A stretch of 64,000 nucleotides of DNA. Origin: Flavobacteriaceae bacterium D16. Lineage in GTDB: Bacteria; Bacteroidota; Bacteroidia; Flavobacteriales; Flavobacteriaceae. Position 1 is the first letter of the stretch, and every line of letters begins with the position of its first letter. The notes below the pieces were generated by a model. It did not search any database. It saw only the letters and a list, made by a program, of their open reading frames with translations, and was not told the DNA's origin. A program made the translations under genes and the position numbers. Shown here piece after piece: positions 17,352 to 24,972 of the stretch. The DNA is taken from positions 620,001 to 684,000 of the forward strand of contig JAJTJC010000035.1 in NCBI GenBank assembly GCA_021295155.1, written 5' to 3'.

Positions 17352-17600
17352 TTGGATATTGGAAATAATAAAAAAGACCTTGACACTTACCAGAATCTGC
17401 TTTTTAAACAATGGGAAGGTATCCCATATGGTTCCAAATCATATTTTATGCACCATCAGACCAATCTAGATCAATTGTTTGCCTTTCAGTTCATTTATAA
17501 AAATGAAACCCTGGTCCTTATGCCTATGGTCAAAAGACTTGTAAAGGTAGGATTTGAAAAAGATTCCCTTTTTTATTTTAAATTCTTGTTTTCAAAATAA
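17352..17600 (+). pseudogene. short ORF, possible N-terminal remnant of a transferase
   Basis: An 82-codon frame with a TTG start and a fair upstream purine stretch (GGAGCTTAAGG). The translation (with LFKQWEGIPYGSKSYFMHH, then FIYKNETLVLMPMVKRL) looks like the first module of a FemAB/GNAT-type protein, where a helix is followed by a 'substrate offered, query, accept' strand pair, but it stops before any catalytic core. It directly follows FemAB-like gene 2 and ends the + strand island, so truncation by recombination is likely. It may also be a real small protein. Confidence 0.45.
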
Positions 17601-17743
17601 GTTAAACCCTTTACCGTTTAGAAATTGCTAGTGCTGCCAAAAGTATACCAAGAATTAACGCTATCACTGGAAGGCCATGCCGGGTACTCAGATATTTTCC
17701 CTCTTACAGAACGGATAAGTCGCAAATAAACTAGGGTTCTCAA

Positions 17744-18703
17744 TTATTTAAACTGATTTCTGCACCAGTCTGCTATCTGATTGGCAATCAGTGTTCTGCC
17801 AAGATCATTCCAATGCGACATCGGATCATATAACAGTATAACATCGTCTTCGGCCTTTTCGAGTATTTCGCCATAATCGATATACGCATAGTCTTGATTA
17901 TCCAGATATTCCTGGAACGCATCGGGAAGCGAAGACTTATCCAATAAGAAGACACTCTTATTTTTATCGAAACCGTATTCTGCTATTAGGGATTTAAAAT
18001 TTTCAAGATAAATTTGATCCAGATCTTCAGACTTTTTAGTCGTAGTAGTTACTCCTGATCTGCTATTCCCTCTTAAAGTATTTACCGCGTTTTTAACGAA
18101 GCCTTTTACAGCATCTAAAAGGCCGATATTCTGAGCGTAGACCAATAATTTGCTTTTCTTCAAATATGGGTAAATACCGCTCTGTAAACGCACGCGATCT
18201 CTTATAACATTGTATTTGCCTCTTTTTAAATCTTCGGGATACTTAAGATAAACAACAATACGGTCTATTTTTGAAAATTCTTCCGGGTAGGCATAAATCA
18301 GATGCAATTGATCAGCTAAATCATAGCCACCGTAGCCGTATTCATAAACCTGGATACCAGACAAATCGTTTTCAACCATTTTACCCAAGGAATTATAGTA
18401 ATGCTGGTGAAAGCCCTCAATAAATGAATCTCCTATAATGGCAATTTCCAAACTATCCATAATTGGTTCATATTCCCGATATGAATTATAGCCACGATTA
18501 TTGATCCGATATTCCGAAAAATTCTGTTTGCGATTACCTGTAACGGAAATACCAGACTGATTGGGCATCCAGCGCTCAACCCCCCTTTCATCAATCATTC
18601 TCAAGGGTGTCTCTTTATGTAAATGTAAAGTTCTGACTATTATCTCTAAGAGTAACAAGATAAAAACACCATAGGCCAATATTATAAATATAAACTTTCT
18701 CAT
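17744..18703 (-). CDS. membrane-anchored SGNH-like (AlgJ/AlgX/DltD-type) protein
   Basis: A 319-residue protein with one N-terminal membrane anchor (about residues 4-24) and a periplasmic SGNH/GDSL-like domain: IIGDSFIEG puts the Ser nucleophile at S93 and DPMSHWNDLG near the C-terminus gives D293/H297. Proteins of this kind work with MBOAT acyltransferases to add acyl groups to exported polysaccharides (as AlgJ/AlgX with AlgI). Here it follows the MBOAT gene by only 8 bases. It is the last gene of a three-gene - strand operon with the carbamoyltransferase. Confidence 0.82.
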   Translation of the reverse strand: MRKFIFIILAYGVFILLLLEIIVRTLHLHKETPLRMIDERGVERWMPNQSGISVTGNRKQNFSEYRINNRGYNSYREYEPIMDSLEIAIIGDSFIEGFHQHYYNSLGKMVENDLSGIQVYEYGYGGYDLADQLHLIYAYPEEFSKIDRIVVYLKYPEDLKRGKYNVIRDRVRLQSGIYPYLKKSKLLVYAQNIGLLDAVKGFVKNAVNTLRGNSRSGVTTTTKKSEDLDQIYLENFKSLIAEYGFDKNKSVFLLDKSSLPDAFQEYLDNQDYAYIDYGEILEKAEDDVILLYDPMSHWNDLGRTLIANQIADWCRNQFK

Positions 18704-18711
18704 TTTGATCT

Positions 18712-20163
18712 CTAAAACTGAAAATAAATAAATGAAAGATTCGTATTGCTATCATAGAACAACAATAATCCAAGGATCATTAAAGTATAAACTCCCAGAC
18801 GGACCCATCTGCTACTAAAAGGAACCGGATTACGTTCATTTTTTCTAATTACAAACTCATATATCAGAAAGACAAGGAGCAGTACAAAATAATCTAGCAT
18901 ACGGTACCCATTGGGGTGCTGATACCATTCAAAATAAAAGTTATTGAATAATGACCAAATATATTCATTGGCCAAGCCCAGTGTTTCTGCCCTGAAATAG
19001 GCCCAGGAAAGGGTAACCAGAATAAATGTTATCAAAACCATAACTAGGTCCCGAATATTTTCTAACCATGGGCCATCGCCCAGTTGACTACCTACATAGG
19101 ATCGATTTCTGGCCAATAAGAACACAGGGATGTACAAACAGGCGTGAATCCCTCCCCATATGATAAAGGTCCAGTTAGCTCCATGCCAAAATCCACTTAC
19201 CAGGAAAACGATAAAAATATTTCGGAGGGCAATAGTCTTTTTGCTTTTAGATCCGCCCAAAGGGATATATAAATAATCCCGGAACCAGGTAGAAAGTGAA
19301 ACGTGCCATCTTTGCCAGAATTCAGATATATTTCTGGAAAAATAGGGGAATTTGAAATTCGACATCAGTTCAATACCAAAGAGCTTGGCTGTGCCTATAG
19401 CTATATCTGTATACCCACTAAAATCCCCATAGATCTGGAATGAAAAGAAGAGTAGCCCAAGGGCAAGGGTACTACCAGAATAATCCTGGAAATTAAGGAA
19501 AATATCATCTACCATTAGGGCAAGGGAATCTGCAATAACCACCTTTTTAAACAATCCCCAGAGAATTAGCTTAGTGCCACTTAACGCCTGGATATAGTTA
19601 AATGTTCTCCCGGAAGTGATCTGGGGTAAAAGGTTTTTTGCCCGCTCAATGGGCCCGGCCACTAACTGGGGGAAAAAGCTGACAAAGGTGGCAAAAGCCA
19701 GAAAATCACGAGTAGGCTTAAGCTTGTTTTTATAAATATCCAGGGAGTACGACAAGGTCTGGAAGGTATAAAAGCTAATTCCTACCGGAAGAATAATATT
19801 AAGTGACCATACGGTAGATGTACAGGCATTATCAGATAAAAAGGAAGCTATAAAGGAATCTACAAAGAAGTTGTAATATTTAAAAAAGCCAAGCATACTC
19901 AGGTTAAACAGTATGCTCACCCATAACCATTGCCACTTAATTTTCCGATTTTCCAAAGCAGCCATTTTTCGTCCCACGACAAAGTCGACCAGGGTGGAAA
20001 GAAAAATGAGCGAAAGGAATCTGAAGTCCCACCATCCGTAGAAGGTATAACTGGCAAGCAGTAAAAAGAAATTCTGCGCCTTAAGTCTTTTTGAGCCGAT
20101 TAACCAGTAGACACAAAAGACCACTGGCAGAAAAATAAAATATGCCAGGGAGTTGAACAGCAC
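18712..20163 (-). CDS. MBOAT family O-acyltransferase (AlgI-like)
   Basis: A 483-residue multi-spanning membrane protein that moves an acyl group from the cytoplasm to a periplasmic acceptor. It has about ten hydrophobic segments and the MBOAT signature: NISEFWQRWHVSLSTWFRDY with H287, SGFWHGANWTF with the invariant H327, and IWGGIHACL with H340. Its length and motifs match AlgI and PatA/DltB relatives. It is four bases after the carbamoyltransferase stop and eight before the SGNH-like gene, so the three are one operon. The acceptor is probably the polysaccharide made by the locus to its left in the window. Confidence 0.92.
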   Translation of the reverse strand: MLFNSLAYFIFLPVVFCVYWLIGSKRLKAQNFFLLLASYTFYGWWDFRFLSLIFLSTLVDFVVGRKMAALENRKIKWQWLWVSILFNLSMLGFFKYYNFFVDSFIASFLSDNACTSTVWSLNIILPVGISFYTFQTLSYSLDIYKNKLKPTRDFLAFATFVSFFPQLVAGPIERAKNLLPQITSGRTFNYIQALSGTKLILWGLFKKVVIADSLALMVDDIFLNFQDYSGSTLALGLLFFSFQIYGDFSGYTDIAIGTAKLFGIELMSNFKFPYFSRNISEFWQRWHVSLSTWFRDYLYIPLGGSKSKKTIALRNIFIVFLVSGFWHGANWTFIIWGGIHACLYIPVFLLARNRSYVGSQLGDGPWLENIRDLVMVLITFILVTLSWAYFRAETLGLANEYIWSLFNNFYFEWYQHPNGYRMLDYFVLLLVFLIYEFVIRKNERNPVPFSSRWVRLGVYTLMILGLLLFYDSNTNLSFIYFQF

Positions 20164-20167
20164 TGGT

Positions 20168-21859
20168 TTAGTTTTTGGTTATGTGGAAATTTCCAATTAC
20201 AAGATCATCCAGACCTGTTGAGAAGAAACATCGTATGGCGTCTTTGGGAGATTCTACCACAGGTTCCCCCTGGATATTAAAGCTGGTATTGAGTACCACA
20301 GGAACCCCGGTTTTATTGCCCAGTTGTTCAATTACTTCATAATATCTTGGGTGTAACTCTTTTCCAACCGTTTGCAAGCGCGCACTCCCATCCACATGGG
20401 TAACCGCAGGGATTACACTTTGCTTTTCCGGAAGGACATTGCAAACTTTTAGCATAAAAGGGGCTTCTACCTCCAAATCAAAAAAATCATCCTTGGCCTC
20501 AACAATGGCAGATGGGGCAAATGGGCGGTATGCCTCCCTAAACTTCACCTCCGCATTAATCTTGTCCTTCATGTTCGGAAAGGCAGGATTAGCCAGGATA
20601 CTCCTGCTACCCAGTGCCCGGGGCCCAATCTCCATTCTCCCCTGGAACCAGCCAATGATCTTCCCCTTTTGTAATAATGAAGCTGCTTTTTCACAAATAT
20701 CTTCGTGGTATTGATATTTAAGTTTGGCACCTTTTAGTGCTATTTCAATTTCTTCGTTGGAATATTCTGTACCAACATATGGATCAATGTGCACAAAATT
20801 TCGTTCTTTACTCAAAATACCATTATAAAGGTAATAGGCCGCCCCAAGAGCAGTGCCGTTATCACCCGCTGCAGGCATTACATAAACGTCCTTAAATTTG
20901 CTTTCCCGGACAATACGACCATTCATAACACTATTCAGGGAGACCCCTCCGGAGAGTACAAGGTAGTCGGTCTGGGTTTTTTCATAGAGAATATCGCAGA
21001 TCTCCAAAACACGGTCTTCCAAAACCCTTTGAAATGCCGCAGCCATGTCCCTGTGGTGTTTCTGGAAGTCCTCCCCACGTTTCCTGCCTGGACCGAATTT
21101 TTTATAGAACTTGGGAGAAAGGCGTTGCCAATGCATGTTTTGGAAGTTGAAATAGCTCAAGTTAAACTGCAATTGCCCATTTTTATCTACCCTAACCATT
21201 TTTGACACCTCGTCATAGAATACTTTAGAATCGCCCATAGGAGCCAGTCCCATAGTTTTTCCTTCATCGTAAGTAGTGCGAAATCCACAGTATTGGGTAA
21301 TGGATTCGTAAAAGGAACCTAAAGAATGAGGGAAGAATGTCTCCCCAAGGCATTTAATCTCATTACCCTTACCATAACCCAACCAGGTAGTTGCCCATTC
21401 TCCTGAACCATCTATTCCCAGAAGTGCAGCTTCCTTATAAGGCGATACAAAAAATGAACCCGGAGCATGACTATAGTGATGTGGAATAAGATGCACTTTG
21501 GGACCACCGTTCTTGGTTTTATACTGGTATCTGTACCAATTCCAGAATGCTTTCTGCTTGTTAAACGCATGAACAAACTCGTGATTCAAAAATGTCTTGA
21601 AGATATTCAGGTTTCTAAGTAAATAGCCTATTTTCTTAGCTAGATTATGCGTAGGTTTAATTGAAATAGCTATATAGTCAATATCCTTATAATCAATCCC
21701 AGCTATTTTTAAGCAACGATCAATCGCTTTTTGTGGAAATAAACGAGTATGCTTATCCCTGTTCAAGCGTTCTTCCTCAATGGCCGCAATTAGCTTGCCA
21801 TCAACCACGATACAAGCAGTTGAATCATGGAAGTAATAATTTAGACCTAAAATGACCAT
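20168..21859 (-). CDS. NodU/CmcH-family O-carbamoyltransferase
   Basis: A 563-residue carbamoyltransferase that makes carbamoyl-adenylate from carbamoyl phosphate and ATP and transfers the carbamoyl group to a hydroxyl. The N-terminal Kae1-like domain has HDSTACIVVDG, EEERLNRDKHT, the metal-binding HHYSH (127-131) and GIDGSGEWATT (148-158); YDEGKTMGLAPMGD follows. The C-terminal YrdC-like-linked part has QGRMEIGPRALGSRSIL. The N-terminal domain is a distant relative of TsaD, which is also encoded in this window. First gene of an operon with MBOAT and SGNH-like genes, so it likely decorates a surface glycan. Confidence 0.92.
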   Translation of the reverse strand: MVILGLNYYFHDSTACIVVDGKLIAAIEEERLNRDKHTRLFPQKAIDRCLKIAGIDYKDIDYIAISIKPTHNLAKKIGYLLRNLNIFKTFLNHEFVHAFNKQKAFWNWYRYQYKTKNGGPKVHLIPHHYSHAPGSFFVSPYKEAALLGIDGSGEWATTWLGYGKGNEIKCLGETFFPHSLGSFYESITQYCGFRTTYDEGKTMGLAPMGDSKVFYDEVSKMVRVDKNGQLQFNLSYFNFQNMHWQRLSPKFYKKFGPGRKRGEDFQKHHRDMAAAFQRVLEDRVLEICDILYEKTQTDYLVLSGGVSLNSVMNGRIVRESKFKDVYVMPAAGDNGTALGAAYYLYNGILSKERNFVHIDPYVGTEYSNEEIEIALKGAKLKYQYHEDICEKAASLLQKGKIIGWFQGRMEIGPRALGSRSILANPAFPNMKDKINAEVKFREAYRPFAPSAIVEAKDDFFDLEVEAPFMLKVCNVLPEKQSVIPAVTHVDGSARLQTVGKELHPRYYEVIEQLGNKTGVPVVLNTSFNIQGEPVVESPKDAIRCFFSTGLDDLVIGNFHITKN

Positions 21860-22020
21860 ATGGTATGAGAATAGATTAATGTGTTACGGTCTGCAAGAAT
21901 AAAAAAAGATGTTATAATAATCCCAAATACTTATCAAAATACATGAGATTATTTCATTTGATAATTCAAATATTCTTATAAACCTTTATAGGAAGTTTTA
22001 GCCTCCAAGTATTTAATTAA

Positions 22021-23214
22021 TTATTTCACTGATACTAACTCCCTATCTACTACCTTAATAGCAATCTCCGACCTCCGGTTCATCCTGTGCTCCTCTCGGT
22101 TACAGGACACTCCTTCAGCACAGTGGTTGATTAACCTTTCCTCTCCATAGCCTATAGCTTCCAGCCGATCCATAGAGATGCCTTCTGTATTCAGATAGTC
22201 TACCGTTCGTTGCGCTCTGCGTTCCGATAACCACTGATTGTATTGCTTCGGACCACGGGAGTCCGCGTGTGCTTCTACCTTAAAGGTATATTTTGGGTTT
22301 GCCTTCATTAAGGAAGCGATCTCAGCCAGGGTTTCTTTGGCATCCTTCGAAAGGATGGAGGAATCAAAAGCAAAATATACTGTTCCTATACTATCTAAAG
22401 CCTGTTGCAATTTTAACAAGCCCATCTTCCTCGCTTCCTCTGCTTCAAGGGCTGCTAATCGAGCAGCTTCTTTTTCACGCTCTAGGCGTTCCGCTAGCAT
22501 TCTGGCTTCCTCCTCTGCCTCTCTGACTGCCAGAATAGAATCCTGTATACGTTGCTGCTCTTTTTCCAGTTCCTGCAGCAAGGCAAGTTTCTCCTCCCCT
22601 TTTTTGGATAATTCTTTTTCTATATTGAACCGGTATACGGCGCCTACAGCATGCTGTATGTGATTGGACGCTTCGTTGCCAAAGGACCATTTCCCGCTGG
22701 AACTGAAATCGAGCCCCCAGCGGTCCGAAAACCACGTTCTGAAGCCTATTACAGCATTATAAGTGCCCCTGCCAAGATTGTTGGCATCTGAATACCCCAG
22801 ACCAACCCCTATATAGGGATCGAAAAAGCCCGTTTGACCAACCAGCTTATTCAGATCATAACTCAAACGGGCATCAATACCCCAGTATGGAATATCTTCA
22901 GTAATTATTACATTATCAATTTTATTTCCCTCTTTGTAGTTATTGTAAGTTCCTATTAACTCCAGACCCAAACCATTCTTCCAATATCGACCCAGGCTTA
23001 ACCGTGATGGAAAGGCCACACCATTCCACTGATCTTTAATGGTAGTAACATCATTAAAAGCATCACCCGAATCATCTATGAAGTTCCAGCCCACACCAAA
23101 CATCCATGAATTAACTATTATACTGTCTTTGGTAGTGATTTCAGGTATTTCCTGAGACCGGGTTTGCAGAACTACGCTTAAAAGCGCAATTGCACTGAAG
23201 ATATAGGTTTTCAT
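22021..23214 (-). CDS. OmpA family outer membrane protein
   Basis: A 397-residue protein (start at the ATG that gives MKTYIFSAIALLSVVLQTRS, a signal peptide). The N-terminal half is an OprF-like beta barrel (FGVGWNFIDDSGDAFNDV; DPYIGVGLGYSD; GFRTWFSDRWGLDFSSSGK). A Glu/Ala/Arg-rich coiled coil follows (about 210-275), then an OmpA C-terminal peptidoglycan-binding domain with HADSRGPKQYNQWLSERRA and HRMNRRSEIAI. It links outer membrane and cell wall. A longer frame starts at 23247, but that codon lies inside the -7 box, so the inner ATG is preferred. A cysteine pair (HCAEGVSCN) in the loop before the last strand matches many Bacteroidota OmpA proteins. Confidence 0.9.
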   Translation of the reverse strand: MKTYIFSAIALLSVVLQTRSQEIPEITTKDSIIVNSWMFGVGWNFIDDSGDAFNDVTTIKDQWNGVAFPSRLSLGRYWKNGLGLELIGTYNNYKEGNKIDNVIITEDIPYWGIDARLSYDLNKLVGQTGFFDPYIGVGLGYSDANNLGRGTYNAVIGFRTWFSDRWGLDFSSSGKWSFGNEASNHIQHAVGAVYRFNIEKELSKKGEEKLALLQELEKEQQRIQDSILAVREAEEEARMLAERLEREKEAARLAALEAEEARKMGLLKLQQALDSIGTVYFAFDSSILSKDAKETLAEIASLMKANPKYTFKVEAHADSRGPKQYNQWLSERRAQRTVDYLNTEGISMDRLEAIGYGEERLINHCAEGVSCNREEHRMNRRSEIAIKVVDRELVSVK

Positions 23215-23244
23215 GACAACAAGATTTAGGGTAACTCGTAATTG

Positions 23245-23252
23245 CAAAGTTA
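23245..23252 (-). promoter_or_regulatory. TAnnTTTG -7 box for the OmpA-like gene
   Basis: TAACTTTG reads on the - strand, about 30 bases before the chosen start codon. No TTTG is found at the usual -33 distance. It argues against translation starting at 23247. Confidence 0.5.
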
Positions 23253-23335
23253 CAATCGACTAAATCTATCTCTAGGGATATCCTTTGAGGTGCAGTAAAA
23301 TTCGATATCCTACACCTATTTTTCTTACAGAAATG

Positions 23336-23797
23336 TTATTCCTTTTGTAAGACAATTTCCTTCTCGGTAAGTGGTATTTTATACAGGCTGAATGGCATAG
23401 TAAGGGCTTCAATTCCAGACTTTTGTTTATCCCTGGTATGCTCCAGGGTTAAGATCATTTTACTTGCTCTGTTCTCCTTAATCATAAGCAAAGGAGTACC
23501 ACCATTCATCATTTTTCCAGGACAATGAAGGATCACCAATTCCTTAGTAAAATCCACCTCTGGAACCGGGAGGCCTGGTTTACGGGTCATGTTGACCCGG
23601 GCAAAAAACCGGCGCAGGGTTTTCATGTCGCGAATCACCTGAAAATCGGCATACTCCGAACCTCCGTAATTATCGCTCACCAGTAGTGTAAGTCCTTGCT
23701 CCTGTTCTCCTTCAGACATGGCATTCACCTTTCCCTTATCCTGACTTTTGCAGGCCAGACCTATAAAAAGCACGAGCAAAAGCAAACGCCGGATCAT
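23336..23797 (-). CDS. small lipoprotein with PrcB-like C-terminal domain
   Basis: A 153-residue lipoprotein. Starting at the inner ATG gives MIRRLLLLVLFIGLACKSQ with a lipobox (IGLAC). The mature part resembles PrcB C-terminal domains: a helix around RDMKTLRRFFARV, then PEVDFTKELVILHCPGKMMNGG and two strands. PrcB stabilises a Treponema protease complex; here the role is unknown. The start lies 4 bases after the bshA stop codon, so it is part of that operon. An alternative upstream ATG would overlap bshA and lengthen the signal peptide. Confidence 0.65.
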   Translation of the reverse strand: MIRRLLLLVLFIGLACKSQDKGKVNAMSEGEQEQGLTLLVSDNYGGSEYADFQVIRDMKTLRRFFARVNMTRKPGLPVPEVDFTKELVILHCPGKMMNGGTPLLMIKENRASKMILTLEHTRDKQKSGIEALTMPFSLYKIPLTEKEIVLQKE

Positions 23798-23801
23798 GTA
23801 A

Positions 23802-24944
23802 CTAATAGGTAGATTTATAATTGGCCTTATAGGCTTTGTCATACAAGGCTTCGTAAAGTGGTAAAACCTTCTTGATATCGAACTTCCTGGCTACTGAATG
23901 CGCATTCTCCTTGAATTTTTCCAGGGTTTCTTCATTCTCCAGGATCTTGAGGGCATTCTTAACCATATCGGCAACATCGCGTTCATCGCTCAGATATCCT
24001 GAGACCCCGTCAATATTAACCTCAGGGATTCCTCCGGTATTACTGGAGATTACCGGAACACGATTGATCATCGCTTCCAAAGCAGCCAATCCAAAACTTT
24101 CCGATTTTGATGGAAGTAAGAAGAGATCCGAGAAACAAAGGATACGGTCTATTTCATTACTATTCCCCAGGAATACAACCTTATCGGTAATCCCGAGTTG
24201 CTCTACCAACAGCTCCGCATTCTCTTTTTCGGGGCCCTCTCCTACCATGATCAGCCTGGCTGGAATCTCCTTCTGGATCCCGTAGAAGGTCTGGATAACA
24301 TCGGGAATATGTTTCACCTTCCTGAAATTGGATATGTGCGTAATGATCTTCTCGTGATCCTCTGCCATCAGGTTCCGCTGGCAATCGGTAAAACTGGTGC
24401 TGTATTTGGATTCATCAATGAAATTTGGCACTACCTCAATCTCTTTGGTAATTTCAAAGAAATCCAGCGTCTGCTGCTTGAGGTTTTCGGACACGCAGGT
24501 TACGACATCTGATTTGTTAATGCTAAAGGTCACCGCTGGCTTATAAAACGGATGGTTCCCCACTAGCGTAATATCCGTTCCGTGAAGCGTAGTAATCATG
24601 GGGATATGGATACCCTCCTCTTCCAAGATCTTCTTGGCCATATAACCCGCATAAGCGTGTGGTATGGCATAATGTACATGCAATAGCTCAATCCCAAAAG
24701 CCTTCACGGTATCGACCAGCTTGCTGGAAAGGGCAAGTTCATAAGGCTGATAGTGGAATAAAGGATACTCAGGAACGTGCACCTCATGGAAATGGATACG
24801 ATTGCTGAGTAATTCCAGCCGAACCGGCTGCTTGTACGTAATAAAGTGAACCTCATGGCCTCGAGAGGCCAACGCAATCCCCAATTCTGTGGCGACTACA
24901 CCACTTCCCCCAAAAGTAGGATAACAAACTATTGCAATTTTCAT
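23802..24944 (-). CDS. bshA: BshA, N-acetyl-alpha-D-glucosaminyl L-malate synthase
   Basis: GT4 glycosyltransferase that joins GlcNAc from UDP-GlcNAc to L-malate, the first step of bacillithiol synthesis. It is 380 residues and starts MKIAIVCYPTFGGSGVVATELG, the diagnostic BshA N-terminus. HYAIPHAYAGYMAKKIL, TLHGTDITLVGNHPFYKP and FIDESKY follow, and the C-terminal donor site includes PSKSESFGLAALEAMINRVP and SSNTGGIPEVN. It follows the GH3 fusion gene by 28 bases on the same strand and overlaps closely with the small lipoprotein gene after it. BshB and BshC are not in the window. Confidence 0.95.
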   Translation of the reverse strand: MKIAIVCYPTFGGSGVVATELGIALASRGHEVHFITYKQPVRLELLSNRIHFHEVHVPEYPLFHYQPYELALSSKLVDTVKAFGIELLHVHYAIPHAYAGYMAKKILEEEGIHIPMITTLHGTDITLVGNHPFYKPAVTFSINKSDVVTCVSENLKQQTLDFFEITKEIEVVPNFIDESKYSTSFTDCQRNLMAEDHEKIITHISNFRKVKHIPDVIQTFYGIQKEIPARLIMVGEGPEKENAELLVEQLGITDKVVFLGNSNEIDRILCFSDLFLLPSKSESFGLAALEAMINRVPVISSNTGGIPEVNIDGVSGYLSDERDVADMVKNALKILENEETLEKFKENAHSVARKFDIKKVLPLYEALYDKAYKANYKSTY

Positions 24945-24972
24945 ACGTTAAAAATACGCCTATTTATTTGTA

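Noticed and set aside
20168-21859. Second tsaD-like gene
   Set aside because: The Kae1-like N-terminus is shared, but GPRALGSRSIL and the length show it is a NodU/CmcH-type carbamoyltransferase.
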